Positions 26,923-36,761 are shown, counted from the first letter of the stretch. The stretch: DNA of 64,000 nt from Streptomyces caelestis (GCF_014205255.1 NZ_JACHNE010000001.1:7874001-7938000); one strand, 5' to 3'. Numbers and translations are program-made. Notes: a model not told the origin generated them from the sequence alone.

Positions 26923-29079
26923 TCAGATCGTCTCGTCCGCGAGTCGATCAGGTCGAGGTACGAACGAACTGGCCGACCCGCTCCAGGTGACCGACAGAGC
27001 CTCCCGCGCCCGCGTGCACGCCACGAACAGCAGACACCGCTCGCGCAGTAGATCCGCGTCGCGCTGCAGCGCGTCCACGGAGGCCGGGGTCACCTCGCGG
27101 GCGAACGGCACCGCGCTGGCCGTCACGCCCAGGACCGCGACACAGCGGAACTCCAGCCCCTTCATGGCGTGCATGGTGGCGAGCCGCACCCCGTCCTGGT
27201 CGGGCCCTGGGTTGTCCCTGACCCGGACGACGGGGACCCCGGCCGCCGCCAGCTTGCCGAAGGCCTTGTCGAGTAGCACGTTGAACCGCGCGCACACCCC
27301 TATCTCCGACGGCCGGATGCCTTGGGCGATCCAGCCCTCGACGCGCTCGACGAGTGCGGCGACCTCCGCCTGCTCGGAGCCGTACCCGTTCACGTGCGGC
27401 CGGCGGCCGTGCAGGAGGGAACGGTAACCGGCCAGGGTGTCGCTGCCCTCGCCACCCAGGTCGTCGACCGAGACCGGGCTGAGAACGCCCGTCGACCAGG
27501 CCAGGATCTCCTCCGTTGAGCGGTAGTTGATCCGCAGACGGTGCGACCGGCCGGTCACCGAGATGCCCAGGGAGCCGAGGGACACCTTCGAGTCGTAGAT
27601 ACGCTGGTGCGGGTCGCCCGTGATGAACAGGTCGTCGCCGCCCGCCGCCACCGCGCCGCGCAGGACTCGCCACTGCGCGGGATGTAGATCCTGTGCTTCG
27701 TCGACCACTACGTGGTCGTGAGTGGGAGCCGCCCCGGCCAGGAGGTCGGCCGCACGCGCGCACACCTTCAGGTGTGTGGTGGCCTTCTGTGCGCGCAGCA
27801 TCGACTCGAACAGCTCGACGGCCGACCACAGTTGATCGCGTCGCGCCGACGGCAGCGCGCTGCCGCGTCCGCGCCGCAGGGCGCTGCGGTAGGCGTCAGC
27901 GGTGCGCAGGTCCTGGGCGAGGACGACATTCCGGTACTCCTGGGCCAGGAACTGTTCCGTCCACGGCAGGCCCAGCTGTTTGACGACCCGCTGCCACAGC
28001 TGCCTCTCGTCCCGGTCGTTGACGGGGGAGGGGGCCCTGCCGTCGAGGTGGGTCACGACGCCGTGCGCGTAGGCGTTGACCGTGGTCACATCGACGCGGC
28101 CGAGCAGCGCCTCGTCATCGTCCAGGAGCAGCGACAGGTTCTCGCGCAAGGAGGAGGCCAGCGCGTTCGTGTAGGTGGTCAGCAGGACGCGGGTGTCGGG
28201 CGAGCGGGAGAGGAGGTGCTTGACGCGGTGCAGGGCCGCGACCGTCTTGCCCGTGCCGGGGCCGCCCGTGATCTGGACCGGGCCGCCGTACGACACCCGG
28301 TAGGCGACCCGGCGCTGTGAGGGGTGCAGGAACACCCGCCAGGCCGTGAACGGCTTCTCCAGGATGTCCGCCAGCTCTTCGGGACTACTGACCAGCGTGA
28401 TGCGGCTCGTGGTGTTGGCGATGGCGACGGCGAGGCTCTCGTCGAGGTCGGGGCCCGCGTCGACCGGGCGGCGGACGGCGACCACGTCCCGGTACACCTC
28501 GTCGGGACCGAACCCTTCGGCGAGATACTGGAGCACCTCGCACTGGTCTTCCGGCAGCAGTGTCTCGAATGCCTTGAGCTGCGCCTCGTCGACGATGGTC
28601 CGCACCGCGCGCAGCACCTGGTCGTCGATGCCCAGTTCGCGCAGCACGCCGTCCGAGTACTTCGCGAAGAGCAGGGAGTCGGCGGCGGCAGCCGCCTTCT
28701 CCAGAGCCGGAGTCAGCTGTTCGAGCGCGACCACGTTGCGGACTTCGAGGGCGCGCGTCGCGGAGTTCGTCGTGTACAGCCGCTTGGCCGCCCAGGTGTA
28801 CGCGTCGTCGTGCCGCACGACGTTGACGAGCAGGAACACATCACTGCCGTCGTCCGGGGCAAGGACGACTCCGCGCCAGAAGTCGTTGATGCGGATCGTC
28901 CGCATGCGGGTGTCCTGCGCGTTCTGCACGGACTCGAGGTGGAGTCCCTTGTCCGCGTGCAGTTCGGGCACGGAGAGCAGCTGGAACTTCTGCATCGCCT
29001 TGCGCACGCCGGCCTTGACGGGCTTTTCCAGGGAGTCGTAGCTCTCCCAGAAACTGTTGGCGAACGCGAGCTGCGGCAC
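26923..29079 (-). CDS. UvrD/Rep-like superfamily 1 helicase with RelE-like N-terminus
   Basis: The protein has 718 residues. The first about 100 residues (FWESYDSLEKPVKAGVRKAMQKF...RTIRINDFWRGVVLAPDDGSDVFLLVNVVRHDDAYTWA) resemble the small RelE/ParE fold. SF1 helicase motifs follow: ITGGPGTGKTVAALHR (near 272), VVVDEAQDLHPAQW (near 461), ITGDPHQRIY, RINYRSTEEI and LLFVACTRAREAL. The GTG at 29079 has GGGGAG upstream at good spacing. It lies 40 bp after the McrC gene on the same strand, giving an McrB-McrC-helicase operon, so it may process DNA opened or cut by McrBC. The fused toxin-like domain is known in actinobacterial UvrD relatives; its role here is unknown. Confidence 0.85.
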   Translation of the reverse strand: MPQLAFANSFWESYDSLEKPVKAGVRKAMQKFQLLSVPELHADKGLHLESVQNAQDTRMRTIRINDFWRGVVLAPDDGSDVFLLVNVVRHDDAYTWAAKRLYTTNSATRALEVRNVVALEQLTPALEKAAAAADSLLFAKYSDGVLRELGIDDQVLRAVRTIVDEAQLKAFETLLPEDQCEVLQYLAEGFGPDEVYRDVVAVRRPVDAGPDLDESLAVAIANTTSRITLVSSPEELADILEKPFTAWRVFLHPSQRRVAYRVSYGGPVQITGGPGTGKTVAALHRVKHLLSRSPDTRVLLTTYTNALASSLRENLSLLLDDDEALLGRVDVTTVNAYAHGVVTHLDGRAPSPVNDRDERQLWQRVVKQLGLPWTEQFLAQEYRNVVLAQDLRTADAYRSALRRGRGSALPSARRDQLWSAVELFESMLRAQKATTHLKVCARAADLLAGAAPTHDHVVVDEAQDLHPAQWRVLRGAVAAGGDDLFITGDPHQRIYDSKVSLGSLGISVTGRSHRLRINYRSTEEILAWSTGVLSPVSVDDLGGEGSDTLAGYRSLLHGRRPHVNGYGSEQAEVAALVERVEGWIAQGIRPSEIGVCARFNVLLDKAFGKLAAAGVPVVRVRDNPGPDQDGVRLATMHAMKGLEFRCVAVLGVTASAVPFAREVTPASVDALQRDADLLRERCLLFVACTRAREALSVTWSGSASSFVPRPDRLADETI

Positions 29080-29119
29080 GAGGTGAACTCCCCACCCTGG
29101 TCGGACACTCCGCAGTCGA

Positions 29120-30355
29120 TCATACGCGCGGGGTGTCCACCAGCCGCTGGGCCAGTTCCTCGACCTCCGCGAGCAGTCCGGCGGGCTGCAGACCCAGGTC
29201 GAGAGCGTGCTGATGGATGACGGTGCCCGCGTGACGTACCTGGTGGGAGGCATGCGGGGCATTGCCCTTCGCATAGACGAGGTGGCCCTCGCGCAGGTCG
29301 AGGGCTGTGCAGTACGCCAGCATCTGGTAGAGGTCGGCGTCCGGATAGCCGCCCCGTTTCTCCGCCTTGTACTTGGCGTCCACTACCGCGCACGGGATGC
29401 CGGCGCGCCCGTACAGCACGAAGTCCGGCTTCATGCGGATCGCGGCGGCCTCGTCGAGGTGGTGCGGGTCCTGGAACCGGACGGTGTGACCCGATTCCAT
29501 GGTTCGGAAGGCCTCACGCAAGGCGACCGTCACGAAGTCCTCGAAGAGCTTGTTCATGTCGAACAGGAACCCGTCGATGCGCAGACCGCCGGGCGTGTGA
29601 TCGGCGGAGGCACCGTCCAGGACGACGCGTGCGAGACGCAAGGCGTGGTGATAGCGGGAGTTGAGGCGGGTGGGACGCCAGTCGGGGATCGGCTTCCCGC
29701 GCACGATGGTGGTGACGTCGGCCAGCCGGGCGCGCTGGTGCAGCAGTCTGTGACGGACGCCGCGCGGTATGCCGGGCAGCCGGAGGAGACGCTCTACAGC
29801 CGTGCGCAGGATGCGGTTCTCCGCGATGTCGGTCGTGAACTCGTCGTACGCCACCTCCACCGGCAGCATGGCGCCGAACCGGCGCCGGATCTGTTCGGCC
29901 TCCCTGATCCGGCCGCGGACGACGAGCGCGGATTCCTCGGTCTCCCGATACCCCTGCAACAGGCCTTGTCGCAGGGCGCGGTCCACCTGCCGCTCCACGG
30001 CATGGGCGAGCGCCGGCAGCAGATCGCGGTGCTCGGCGACCGCGACCTCCCCGTCCCGCCAACTCCGTCGCGGATCAAGCGTGTAGCCGAGCAGGAAGAA
30101 GAGCCGGGCGATGGACACCTTGGGTGTGACACGCACCGTGACCGGGGTCCCACCGTCCGGTGCCGTGACGGCCACGGCCCCGACCTTGCTGCCGGCTTTC
30201 AGGGACCAGAACCCGGGCGTGTACGGGTCCGGGGCCGCGTCCACGATGTCGGAAGCGGCAAGGGCACGACCGACGGCGTCCGGCAGGGCGAGACGGGTCG
30301 CCGGCGCGTGCTCGACCAGTTCGACGGACCGTACGGCTTCCCCCGCCGGCGTCAC
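29120..30355 (-). CDS. mcrC: McrC-like nuclease subunit of McrBC restriction system 1
   Basis: The protein has 411 residues. The N-terminal half is the McrC-type beta-rich domain that docks on the McrB hexamer. The C-terminal PD-(D/E)xK nuclease centre is clear: MKPDFVLYGRAGIPCAVVDAKYK near 307-329, with PD, D and K residues present. It would cut modified DNA after GTP-driven translocation by McrB. The GTG start at 30355 overlaps the McrB stop (GTGA), so the pair is co-translated. The operon continues into the UvrD-like helicase 40 bp downstream. All active-site residues look intact. Confidence 0.9.
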   Translation of the reverse strand: MTPAGEAVRSVELVEHAPATRLALPDAVGRALAASDIVDAAPDPYTPGFWSLKAGSKVGAVAVTAPDGGTPVTVRVTPKVSIARLFFLLGYTLDPRRSWRDGEVAVAEHRDLLPALAHAVERQVDRALRQGLLQGYRETEESALVVRGRIREAEQIRRRFGAMLPVEVAYDEFTTDIAENRILRTAVERLLRLPGIPRGVRHRLLHQRARLADVTTIVRGKPIPDWRPTRLNSRYHHALRLARVVLDGASADHTPGGLRIDGFLFDMNKLFEDFVTVALREAFRTMESGHTVRFQDPHHLDEAAAIRMKPDFVLYGRAGIPCAVVDAKYKAEKRGGYPDADLYQMLAYCTALDLREGHLVYAKGNAPHASHQVRHAGTVIHQHALDLGLQPAGLLAEVEELAQRLVDTPRV

Positions 30356-32154
30356 GCCAGGGACTCCCGCAGCGCGGCCAGCCCGTACCGCTTCTCGATG
30401 TCCACGCCCTCCCCGTAGTGGTGCTCTTCAAGGAGAGGAAGGATCTTCGTACGCCAGGTCCGCTCCAGGCCGCCCTCGCGGTACACGCCCTTCTTCATCA
30501 GGTAAGAGGGCCCGATGTGGAAGTCGGGATCGCCGATGCGTGAGTTCAGCACATCGAGCAGGTCGGCGGGCTCCGCGTCCTTGCCCTCTCTGGCCAGCCA
30601 GCGGCGCAGCAGGCCGCGTGTGGGTTCCGTACGCGGCGACAGTTCGACGAAGGCGAAGCGGCGGCGCATCGCCGTGTCCACGAGAGCGATCGAGCGGTCC
30701 GCGGTGTTCATCGTGCCGATCACGAACAAGTTCGGCGGCAGCGCGAAGTCGTCGCCGGAGTAGGTGAGCCGCACCGACTTGTTGCGGTATTCCAGCAGGA
30801 AGTAAAGCTCGCCGAAGACCTTCGCCAGGTTGGCCCGGTTGATCTCGTCGATGATCAGGAAATGCGGGATGTGCCGGTTGCCTTCGCGGGAGGCCAGGTC
30901 GGCGAGTTCGCGCAGCGGACCCGCGGTGAGCCGGAAGGCGACCTCCCTGGTCTGCGCGTCCTCCTGGGGCCGGAAGCCCTCGAAGAAGTCCTCGTAGGCG
31001 TACGACGGGTGGAACTGCACGAGCTTGACCTGCTCGGGTCCGCCGCCGAGGAACTCGGCGAGCCTCAGCGCCAGGTAGGTCTTGCCGGTGCCGGGCGGCC
31101 CGTACAGCACCAGCTGCCGTTCGTCTGCCAGCAGTTCACGCACCTCGCGCAGCCACGCGGCGTCGTGCACGAGGAGCTCGTCCGCCAGTTCATCCGTGGG
31201 AGCGGGCAGTTCGGGCTCGCGACGGGCGACGATCGCCGGGAGTTCGACGCTCGGGTCCCGGTCTATGGCCCGGGCCTCCTCCGTCAGCTCTTCGTCGCTT
31301 CGGCCCAGCCCTTCCACGAGAGCCTGGACGGGAGTCAGGTCGACGACGTCGTGCTGGATCGAGAGCTTCTGCTGGAGGGCCTCCGGCACCTCGTCGTACG
31401 GGATTCCGGACGGCCTCCACTTGGCCCTCCGGCGCAGATTGGACAGACCGCCCTCGGACTCGACCTGCTCGGCCTCGCCGGTGACCGTGCCCACGTACAA
31501 CTGCCCGTCCGAGATGGCACAGAGGGTGTCACCCAATCGCATCTGGGTCAGGAAATAGTGCAGCTCGTCGACCATCGCCTGCTTCTGGCTGTACGAGGTG
31601 GTGGCGTCGTACCCCTCCTGCACGTACCGCCGCAGCACGCTCTTGGTGGGGTCCGCCTCGTCCACCTGCGGCAGATGCGTGGCCGCGAGCGTCACCCATC
31701 CCTCCGGCACCCACATCCGCCGCACCAGGTCGCGTCCGGACACATTGGAGCCCCGCACCAGCCAGGTCTTGTGCGGGGTGCGCCACGAGCTCCCGAGGTA
31801 GTCGACGAGCGGGAAGCCTTCCTCCGTGCGCCATTGCGCCAAACCGTCGGTGCTGCGCCCCGCCACCACGGAGGCGGCAGCAGATGGGGAGTTGCACTCG
31901 ATGTCCCGTGTGGTCTCCCAGTGGCCCGGCCACCGGTCCGACTCCTTGCGGATGCCGCCGTCCGCCACGAGCTTCTCCCGTTGGGCCGCGGGGTACGGCG
32001 GGATGCCGGGGGTTGCCTCGGGATGCACGGGCGAGCCGGCGAGGACGAGGAATTTCAGACTTCCGTTCATCCCCTTCTCGGGGAGCACCCGCCCCCGGGC
32101 CACCATCTTGCCGTTCGGCAGCCTCAGCCGGAACTCGGGAAACTCGTCGGCCAT
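30352..32154 (-). CDS. mcrB: McrB-like AAA+ GTPase with DUF4357 and EVE-like reader domains
   Basis: The protein has 600 residues. A DUF4357 domain (about 5-115, ending SPSAAASVVAGRSTDGLAQW) is followed by an EVE/PUA-like segment (about 120-270: KTWLVRGSNVSG...LGDTLCAISDGQLYVGTVTG). The McrB AAA+ motor comes next: LYGPPGTGKTYLAL near 350, FLIIDEINRANLAKV near 430 and the GTP-type signature IGTMNTADRSIALVD near 480. EVE-like domains read modified cytosines, so the target is probably modified phage DNA. The ATG at 32154 follows GAGGGG at 6 nt. It is divergent from the DUF2786 gene. DUF4357 in this position is an accessory of unknown role. Confidence 0.88.
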   Translation of the reverse strand: MADEFPEFRLRLPNGKMVARGRVLPEKGMNGSLKFLVLAGSPVHPEATPGIPPYPAAQREKLVADGGIRKESDRWPGHWETTRDIECNSPSAAASVVAGRSTDGLAQWRTEEGFPLVDYLGSSWRTPHKTWLVRGSNVSGRDLVRRMWVPEGWVTLAATHLPQVDEADPTKSVLRRYVQEGYDATTSYSQKQAMVDELHYFLTQMRLGDTLCAISDGQLYVGTVTGEAEQVESEGGLSNLRRRAKWRPSGIPYDEVPEALQQKLSIQHDVVDLTPVQALVEGLGRSDEELTEEARAIDRDPSVELPAIVARREPELPAPTDELADELLVHDAAWLREVRELLADERQLVLYGPPGTGKTYLALRLAEFLGGGPEQVKLVQFHPSYAYEDFFEGFRPQEDAQTREVAFRLTAGPLRELADLASREGNRHIPHFLIIDEINRANLAKVFGELYFLLEYRNKSVRLTYSGDDFALPPNLFVIGTMNTADRSIALVDTAMRRRFAFVELSPRTEPTRGLLRRWLAREGKDAEPADLLDVLNSRIGDPDFHIGPSYLMKKGVYREGGLERTWRTKILPLLEEHHYGEGVDIEKRYGLAALRESLA

Positions 32155-32279
32155 GGATATCCCCTCAGCACGCACTGTCCTCTGTTGCCTGCAGCGTAGT
32201 GGCCCCCGCTGACAGCCCGGCTGATCTCACCCGCGACCCGGCTTCCTAGGATGTCCTTTCGCATCGGGGAGGGGATCAC

Positions 32280-34595
32280 ATGACAGTGATGAGCGGTACG
32301 GGCGGGTTGGCGGAGCAGGAGTTCCGGCAGGGGCGAGCGGATTGGATGGAGATCAGGGCCGGGGACCTCGCAACCGTCCTGGAGACCGCGGGACCCCGGC
32401 TGTTAGGGCTGCTTCCCACCGATCTGGGTGACCGGACACTGGTCGCGGCGGTCACGACCGCGCGGGTGGCCGCGGACGAGGCGCGGGCCCAGTCCGTGGC
32501 GGAGACGGTCAACTGGCTGGAGCGGCTGATACCCGGGGGACCCCTCCACGATCTGGAGGGAGCGGTACGAGAACTCCGGTCCCGGCTGGCGGCGAGCGGC
32601 GAGCCGGCCCTGTGGTCCTGGAACGCCGAAGGCTGGGAGGAACTCCTGCTGTGGTGGTGGAGGTGGGTTCAGCCGGGAACCGGTGACCCGGCCGCCGACT
32701 TCGCGGGGTGGCGGGCACGGTGGTCGGCGGAGATCCCGCGCGACGGTGAGATCGACCGTCCGGAGTCGATGCCACGCCGACACGGCAGGCAACTCCTCAC
32801 TCCCGCCGAGTTCTTCGCCGATGAGCCGGAGCCGCTGCGGCTTCTGGCGCAGGCCGTACTGGACGCACCCGGAATCGTTGCCGCGGTCCAGGACGCGGTG
32901 CTGCTCCGGGAGGAACACCTCCAGGGCGCGGGGCACCTGGTGTGGCTGGCCGAGCAGCAGGCCTGCGTCGAACAGCTCGAAGCCTGGCGCCGCAGACAGC
33001 AGGCCACCGGATCGGAGGCCACCCGGGCGTTCCTCGTGGAACTGTCCGAAGCGGTCAAGCGATACATGTCGCTCGTACTCCAGCCGGTCATCGGCGCCCT
33101 CTCTGCGTGCGAGCGGGCTCTGCTCGCTGACAGCAAGCACGGTGCGCGACGCTCCGCCACCGACTACCTGGACGCCTTCCTCGACGCGCAGGAACAGCCC
33201 GGCGAGAATGCCTGGCTGGACGAGCGGCTCGGCGCGGACGTCGAACAGCAGGCGCGGGAGCACCATGACCGAGGGGAGACCACCTGGCACGGCATGCTCG
33301 GTACGGTTCCCGTCTGGTACCGCGTCGTGACCTCCCGCGAAGAGCGGGCGGCCGCGCTGGCCTACTCCGGGAAGCCCTCGACGTCCGTCGTGCGGGTCCG
33401 GACCGGCACGACGACGCAGAGCCTGCTGACCGACCTGTTCGGATTCGGGGGCCCGGAAGACGAGCAGGAGGAGTGGTACCCCGAACCCGGGATCGAGATC
33501 GCCTACGACCCGGACCGCGCCTTCGACCTGTGCGCGCTGCTGGCGGTCGCCCAACTCGGCCACGCACGGCTGGAGTTCCTCGTACGGCGCGCCGACGGCA
33601 CTTTCCAGCGGCTTCGCTCGGTGCGAGCACGGGTCCGTCGTGACGACACCGCCGCCTGGCGGCTCTGGGCGCTCAAGGTGCTGTCGGAACTGGTCCCGGA
33701 CCCGGAGGACCTGGCGGACTCGATCGCCCGGGAGGACGACGACGGCAGGGACGAGAGCGACGCGGCGGACGCCCGGACGCGCGCCGACGACCGCACCTCG
33801 TCCGGCTCCGGCATGTCCGGGTCCCGCCTCCGGCACGCGCGCGACGGACTGCCCGAGGCACTGCTCGGCAAGGTCAGGTCGCTGCTGCGGAAGGCGGAGA
33901 ACGCCGGCGCCACCGAGGAAGAGGCCCGCGTCTACCTCGCCAAGGCCACCGAGCTCATGGCCAAGTACGGCATCGAGCAGGCCATGCTCGAGGACCTGAC
34001 CGAGCCCGAGCGGCCCGCGGACCGGATCGTCGATCTGTACCCGCCCTACGTCAAGGAGGGGCGCCGGCTGCTCGCAAGGATCGGCTACGAGATGCGCTGC
34101 CGATCGGTGTACCCCGGCGGCAAGGCCAACCGTCACCGCGTCCACCTCTTCGGTTTCGAGGCCGACATCCAGGCCACCGAGGTGCTGTTCGCGAGCCTGC
34201 GCCTGCAGATGCTTGAGGGCGCGGACCGTGCGGACCGCCTGCATCGCCCCGAAGGCGAGGACGCCCGCGCCTACAAGCGTTCCTGGATGCTCGGCTTCAT
34301 CCGTGAGGTGACCGCGCGGATCGGTGCCGCCCAGCAGGCTGCGAGGGCCGCCGCCGAGCAGCGAACCGAAGCGGAGGGAGAGGGGCGGGACGGCCGCAGC
34401 GTGGCGCTGGTCCTCGCCGACCGGACGACGGTGGTCGAGGCGCGGCTCGCCGCCCAGTACCCGAAACTGAACAAGACCCGTCCCACGAAGTTCAAGGGCA
34501 CCGGCTACTGGCAAGGGGTCGCCGACGGGCGGGACGCCGACATCGGTGGCCCGGCCTTCGACGAAGAGGGCCAGGCTCCCCAGCTCGCCCTCTGA
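32280..34595 (+). CDS. DUF2786 domain protein with unrecognised N-terminal region
   Basis: The protein has 771 residues. The only recognised part is DUF2786 near 525-565 (LLGKVRSLLRKAENAGATEEEARVYLAKATELMAKYGI), followed by the usual associated region (LYPPYVKEGRRLLARIGYEMRC...RHRVHLFGFEADIQATEVLF). The first 500 residues are alpha-helical and acidic, with no known motif. DUF2786 proteins occur in phages and bacteria, and their function is unclear. The ATG at 32280 follows GGGGAGGGG. Codon 42 is TTA (32403-32405), so expression should depend on bldA. It diverges from McrB system 1 across 125 bp and converges with the unknown three-gene operon, with which it may share a terminator. Confidence 0.7.
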   Translation: MTVMSGTGGLAEQEFRQGRADWMEIRAGDLATVLETAGPRLLGLLPTDLGDRTLVAAVTTARVAADEARAQSVAETVNWLERLIPGGPLHDLEGAVRELRSRLAASGEPALWSWNAEGWEELLLWWWRWVQPGTGDPAADFAGWRARWSAEIPRDGEIDRPESMPRRHGRQLLTPAEFFADEPEPLRLLAQAVLDAPGIVAAVQDAVLLREEHLQGAGHLVWLAEQQACVEQLEAWRRRQQATGSEATRAFLVELSEAVKRYMSLVLQPVIGALSACERALLADSKHGARRSATDYLDAFLDAQEQPGENAWLDERLGADVEQQAREHHDRGETTWHGMLGTVPVWYRVVTSREERAAALAYSGKPSTSVVRVRTGTTTQSLLTDLFGFGGPEDEQEEWYPEPGIEIAYDPDRAFDLCALLAVAQLGHARLEFLVRRADGTFQRLRSVRARVRRDDTAAWRLWALKVLSELVPDPEDLADSIAREDDDGRDESDAADARTRADDRTSSGSGMSGSRLRHARDGLPEALLGKVRSLLRKAENAGATEEEARVYLAKATELMAKYGIEQAMLEDLTEPERPADRIVDLYPPYVKEGRRLLARIGYEMRCRSVYPGGKANRHRVHLFGFEADIQATEVLFASLRLQMLEGADRADRLHRPEGEDARAYKRSWMLGFIREVTARIGAAQQAARAAAEQRTEAEGEGRDGRSVALVLADRTTVVEARLAAQYPKLNKTRPTKFKGTGYWQGVADGRDADIGGPAFDEEGQAPQLAL

Positions 34596-34622
34596 GCCCC
34601 GTGTCGCCTGGTGACCAGAAGG

Positions 34623-34654
34623 GGTGCGGGCCGGGGAAGACGCCGTCCCGCACC
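34623..34654. terminator. Hairpin between convergent genes
   Basis: GGTGCGGG (34623-34630) pairs perfectly with 34647-34654 around a 16-nt loop in the 96-bp gap between the convergent DUF2786 gene and the three-gene operon. It may serve as a bidirectional terminator. Confidence 0.4.
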
Positions 34655-34691
34655 GGTCGGTCGGGGCGCGGTGGTCCTTCCGGGGGCCGCG

Positions 34692-36329
34692 TCAGGTCAT
34701 GGTGTTGGTCAGGTGCGGGCCCATGTAGCCGACGTAGATTCCGTGATCGGTACAGGCTCCGTCGTAGTAGTGCAGGCGGGGCGCGATGGTGTTGCCCCCG
34801 CCGATCCGCAGGTGAGCACCCATGAACAGCTTGCCGTCCGGATGCACGTGGCGGGGCACGGGGAACGTCCGCGCCCGGCTCCACTCGCCGTTCGCCTTCA
34901 CGGACTTCGATTCGTCCCTGACGACCTTGCGGGGCGAGATGACATGCGCTCCGTCTGGTGCGTCCGCACACCACTGCTTGAAGTCGCAGTTCGCCTCGCC
35001 ACTCGCAACGGCTTCCGCGAAGTCCTGGAGCGCCAGCAGCGCGTCCCAGGCCATCCGGACCCAGGACGAGCCGTAGGCCTGGTCGTCGAGCTCCAGGGTG
35101 TACTTGCGCCGGCCGCTGAAGTGGACGCGTCGCATGTCGCCGATCCGGTCCAGGATCTCGGCGAAGGAGGTGGGCGCGTCCAGTGAGGGTTCCACCGCCG
35201 CGTACGCCTGCTCGGCGGCGCCCAGCCTGAGGAGTTCTCTCTGCAGTTCCCGTATCTGCGCCTTGGCCCGGTGGAGCTCCTTGTACTGCTCGTCGTAGTC
35301 GACGACGACCTGCGCCTCGTTGTTCTCCGCCTGGCGCAGCTCCCGCTTGAGGTCACGGATCTCGTCGGCCCTGACGCGCTGTTCGCGTGCCGCCTCCTCA
35401 AGGATCTCGTGCAGGGCGCCGTTCTCGTCGCGCAGCCGTTCCTGCTCGGAGCCGCCGACTCCGTCCCTGGCTCGTGTGCGCATGAGCGGCACGGAGTCCA
35501 GGGCGTCGGGCAACGGCAACCGGGTGGCCAGTCCCTGAGGGAGCTGGTTCAGGACGCGGGCGGCGAGCCGAGGGGTCTCGGTGATCAGCCGTTTCGACAT
35601 CACACGGTGCCGCTGGCCGTCGGCGGGCCAGGCCGGGTCGACGCCTGGCAGGTAGGTGCGGATCCCGCCGTTGTACACGCGGTGGTGTTCCAGGGCCCGG
35701 TTGAAGACCGACTCGGCTTTCGGGGTGAGCACGTAGAGGATCGCCAGCCCGACCAGGGGACGGACGAGAGGGTCGACCGTGCCCTCCAGCCAGTCGTCGA
35801 AGTCGGCGTCGTACGGCGTGCTCGCCATGATGACGGGGAGGCGCCGGTCGGCGTCGCACAGTTCGTCGATGACCGCCTCGACATCCTCGGCTTCGACGAC
35901 TTGGGGCATGGCCGTCACGTCTGCCAGGCCGTCGTGCGCGTCGAGCGCTTCCAGCAGGTGCCTCGCGAGCCGGGGAGTCTTGGCCGGCACCGGGGCCGCT
36001 TCCGCGTCGTCGGGAAGGTGCTCGACGTCGAGCTGGACCCAGGTCGGCCCGTCGGTGATCTGCCGCGTCACGAGGGTGGTCTGCCAGGTGCCGCCGGGCG
36101 CGGTCTCCCGGAGCCGCCATCGTCCGTAGGCACCGGTGACCCCTGTGACGGAGTCGTGGTCGAGCGTGACTCCGCCGGCTATCTCATTGCGGCCCTCGGC
36201 GAACGCGTCGACGTTGTAGCGCTTGGGTGGCTGGGCGAGCCAGTGGCGCAGTTGCTCGTCGACGAGTGCACCGGTGCGCACGTAGTCGGTCCGGCTGGTG
36301 ACCACCATGCGGTAGCGGCGGGCGTCCAT
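34692..36329 (-). CDS. Unrecognised coiled-coil protein, third gene of SMC-like operon
   Basis: The protein has 545 residues. The N-terminal part (about 1-280) is mixed alpha/beta with no motif I know, including a hydrophobic segment DPLVRPLVGLAILYVLTP. A coiled coil covers about 285-370 (RDENGALHEILEEAAREQRVRADEIRDLKRELRQ...AQIRELQRELLRLG). The C-terminal domain ends in conserved-looking strands (PDGKLFMGAHLRIGGGN, PRLHYYDGACTDHGIYVGYMGPHL) with several His and Asp residues, so a nucleic-acid-binding or catalytic role is possible. The ATG at 36329 follows GAGGAG at 7 nt. It lies 33 bp after the 132-residue gene and is probably the effector or partner of the SMC-like ATPase. No function can be assigned. 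Confidence 0.7.
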   Translation of the reverse strand: MDARRYRMVVTSRTDYVRTGALVDEQLRHWLAQPPKRYNVDAFAEGRNEIAGGVTLDHDSVTGVTGAYGRWRLRETAPGGTWQTTLVTRQITDGPTWVQLDVEHLPDDAEAAPVPAKTPRLARHLLEALDAHDGLADVTAMPQVVEAEDVEAVIDELCDADRRLPVIMASTPYDADFDDWLEGTVDPLVRPLVGLAILYVLTPKAESVFNRALEHHRVYNGGIRTYLPGVDPAWPADGQRHRVMSKRLITETPRLAARVLNQLPQGLATRLPLPDALDSVPLMRTRARDGVGGSEQERLRDENGALHEILEEAAREQRVRADEIRDLKRELRQAENNEAQVVVDYDEQYKELHRAKAQIRELQRELLRLGAAEQAYAAVEPSLDAPTSFAEILDRIGDMRRVHFSGRRKYTLELDDQAYGSSWVRMAWDALLALQDFAEAVASGEANCDFKQWCADAPDGAHVISPRKVVRDESKSVKANGEWSRARTFPVPRHVHPDGKLFMGAHLRIGGGNTIAPRLHYYDGACTDHGIYVGYMGPHLTNTMT

Positions 36330-36362
36330 CGTGCTACTCCTCACGTGTCGGGGCGGCGTGGT

Positions 36363-36761
36363 TCAGGCGCGGGCGGCGGCCAGGACGCGCAGCAGTTCAT
36401 TCACGTCCTGGTGCCAGGCCCGTACCTCGGCGGGGGTGGGAGGCAAGTCGTACGTGTGGTAGTGACAGGCGGCGCTGAGGCCGGACCAGACGGTGTACCA
36501 CTGACGCGCGACGGAGGGGCTGACATACCACTGCAGGCAGAGCATGCGGGTGCGGCCAGTGCTGCGGGTCATGCGAGGGCTGACCGACCGCCAGAAGGCG
36601 TCGAGGGTCTCGTCGAGGGCCAGCCGGAGCAGGGTGGCCGCGGCGCGCGCCCGGACACCGGGTGAGAGCGTGGTGCCGTCCGATGGATTGAGCAACTGGT
36701 CTGCGGCGGCGAGGAGTTCGTTCGTGGGGAGAACGCGGGGAAAGCGCGCGGGAGTGGTCAC
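36363..36761 (-). CDS. Small unrecognised helical protein, second gene of SMC-like operon
   Basis: The protein has 132 residues and is all-helical by composition, with the Trp-rich conserved-looking segment MLCLQWYVSPSVARQWYTVWSGLSAACHYHTYDLPP. It has no known motif. The GTG at 36761 overlaps the stop of the upstream ATPase gene (GTGA), and the next gene follows 33 bp downstream, so it belongs to a three-gene unit. Its size and position recall small accessory subunits of SMC-type defence systems (for example LmuC of Lamassu), but no sequence similarity can be claimed. It may bridge the ATPase and the 545-residue protein. Confidence 0.65.
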   Translation of the reverse strand: MTTPARFPRVLPTNELLAAADQLLNPSDGTTLSPGVRARAAATLLRLALDETLDAFWRSVSPRMTRSTGRTRMLCLQWYVSPSVARQWYTVWSGLSAACHYHTYDLPPTPAEVRAWHQDVNELLRVLAAARA

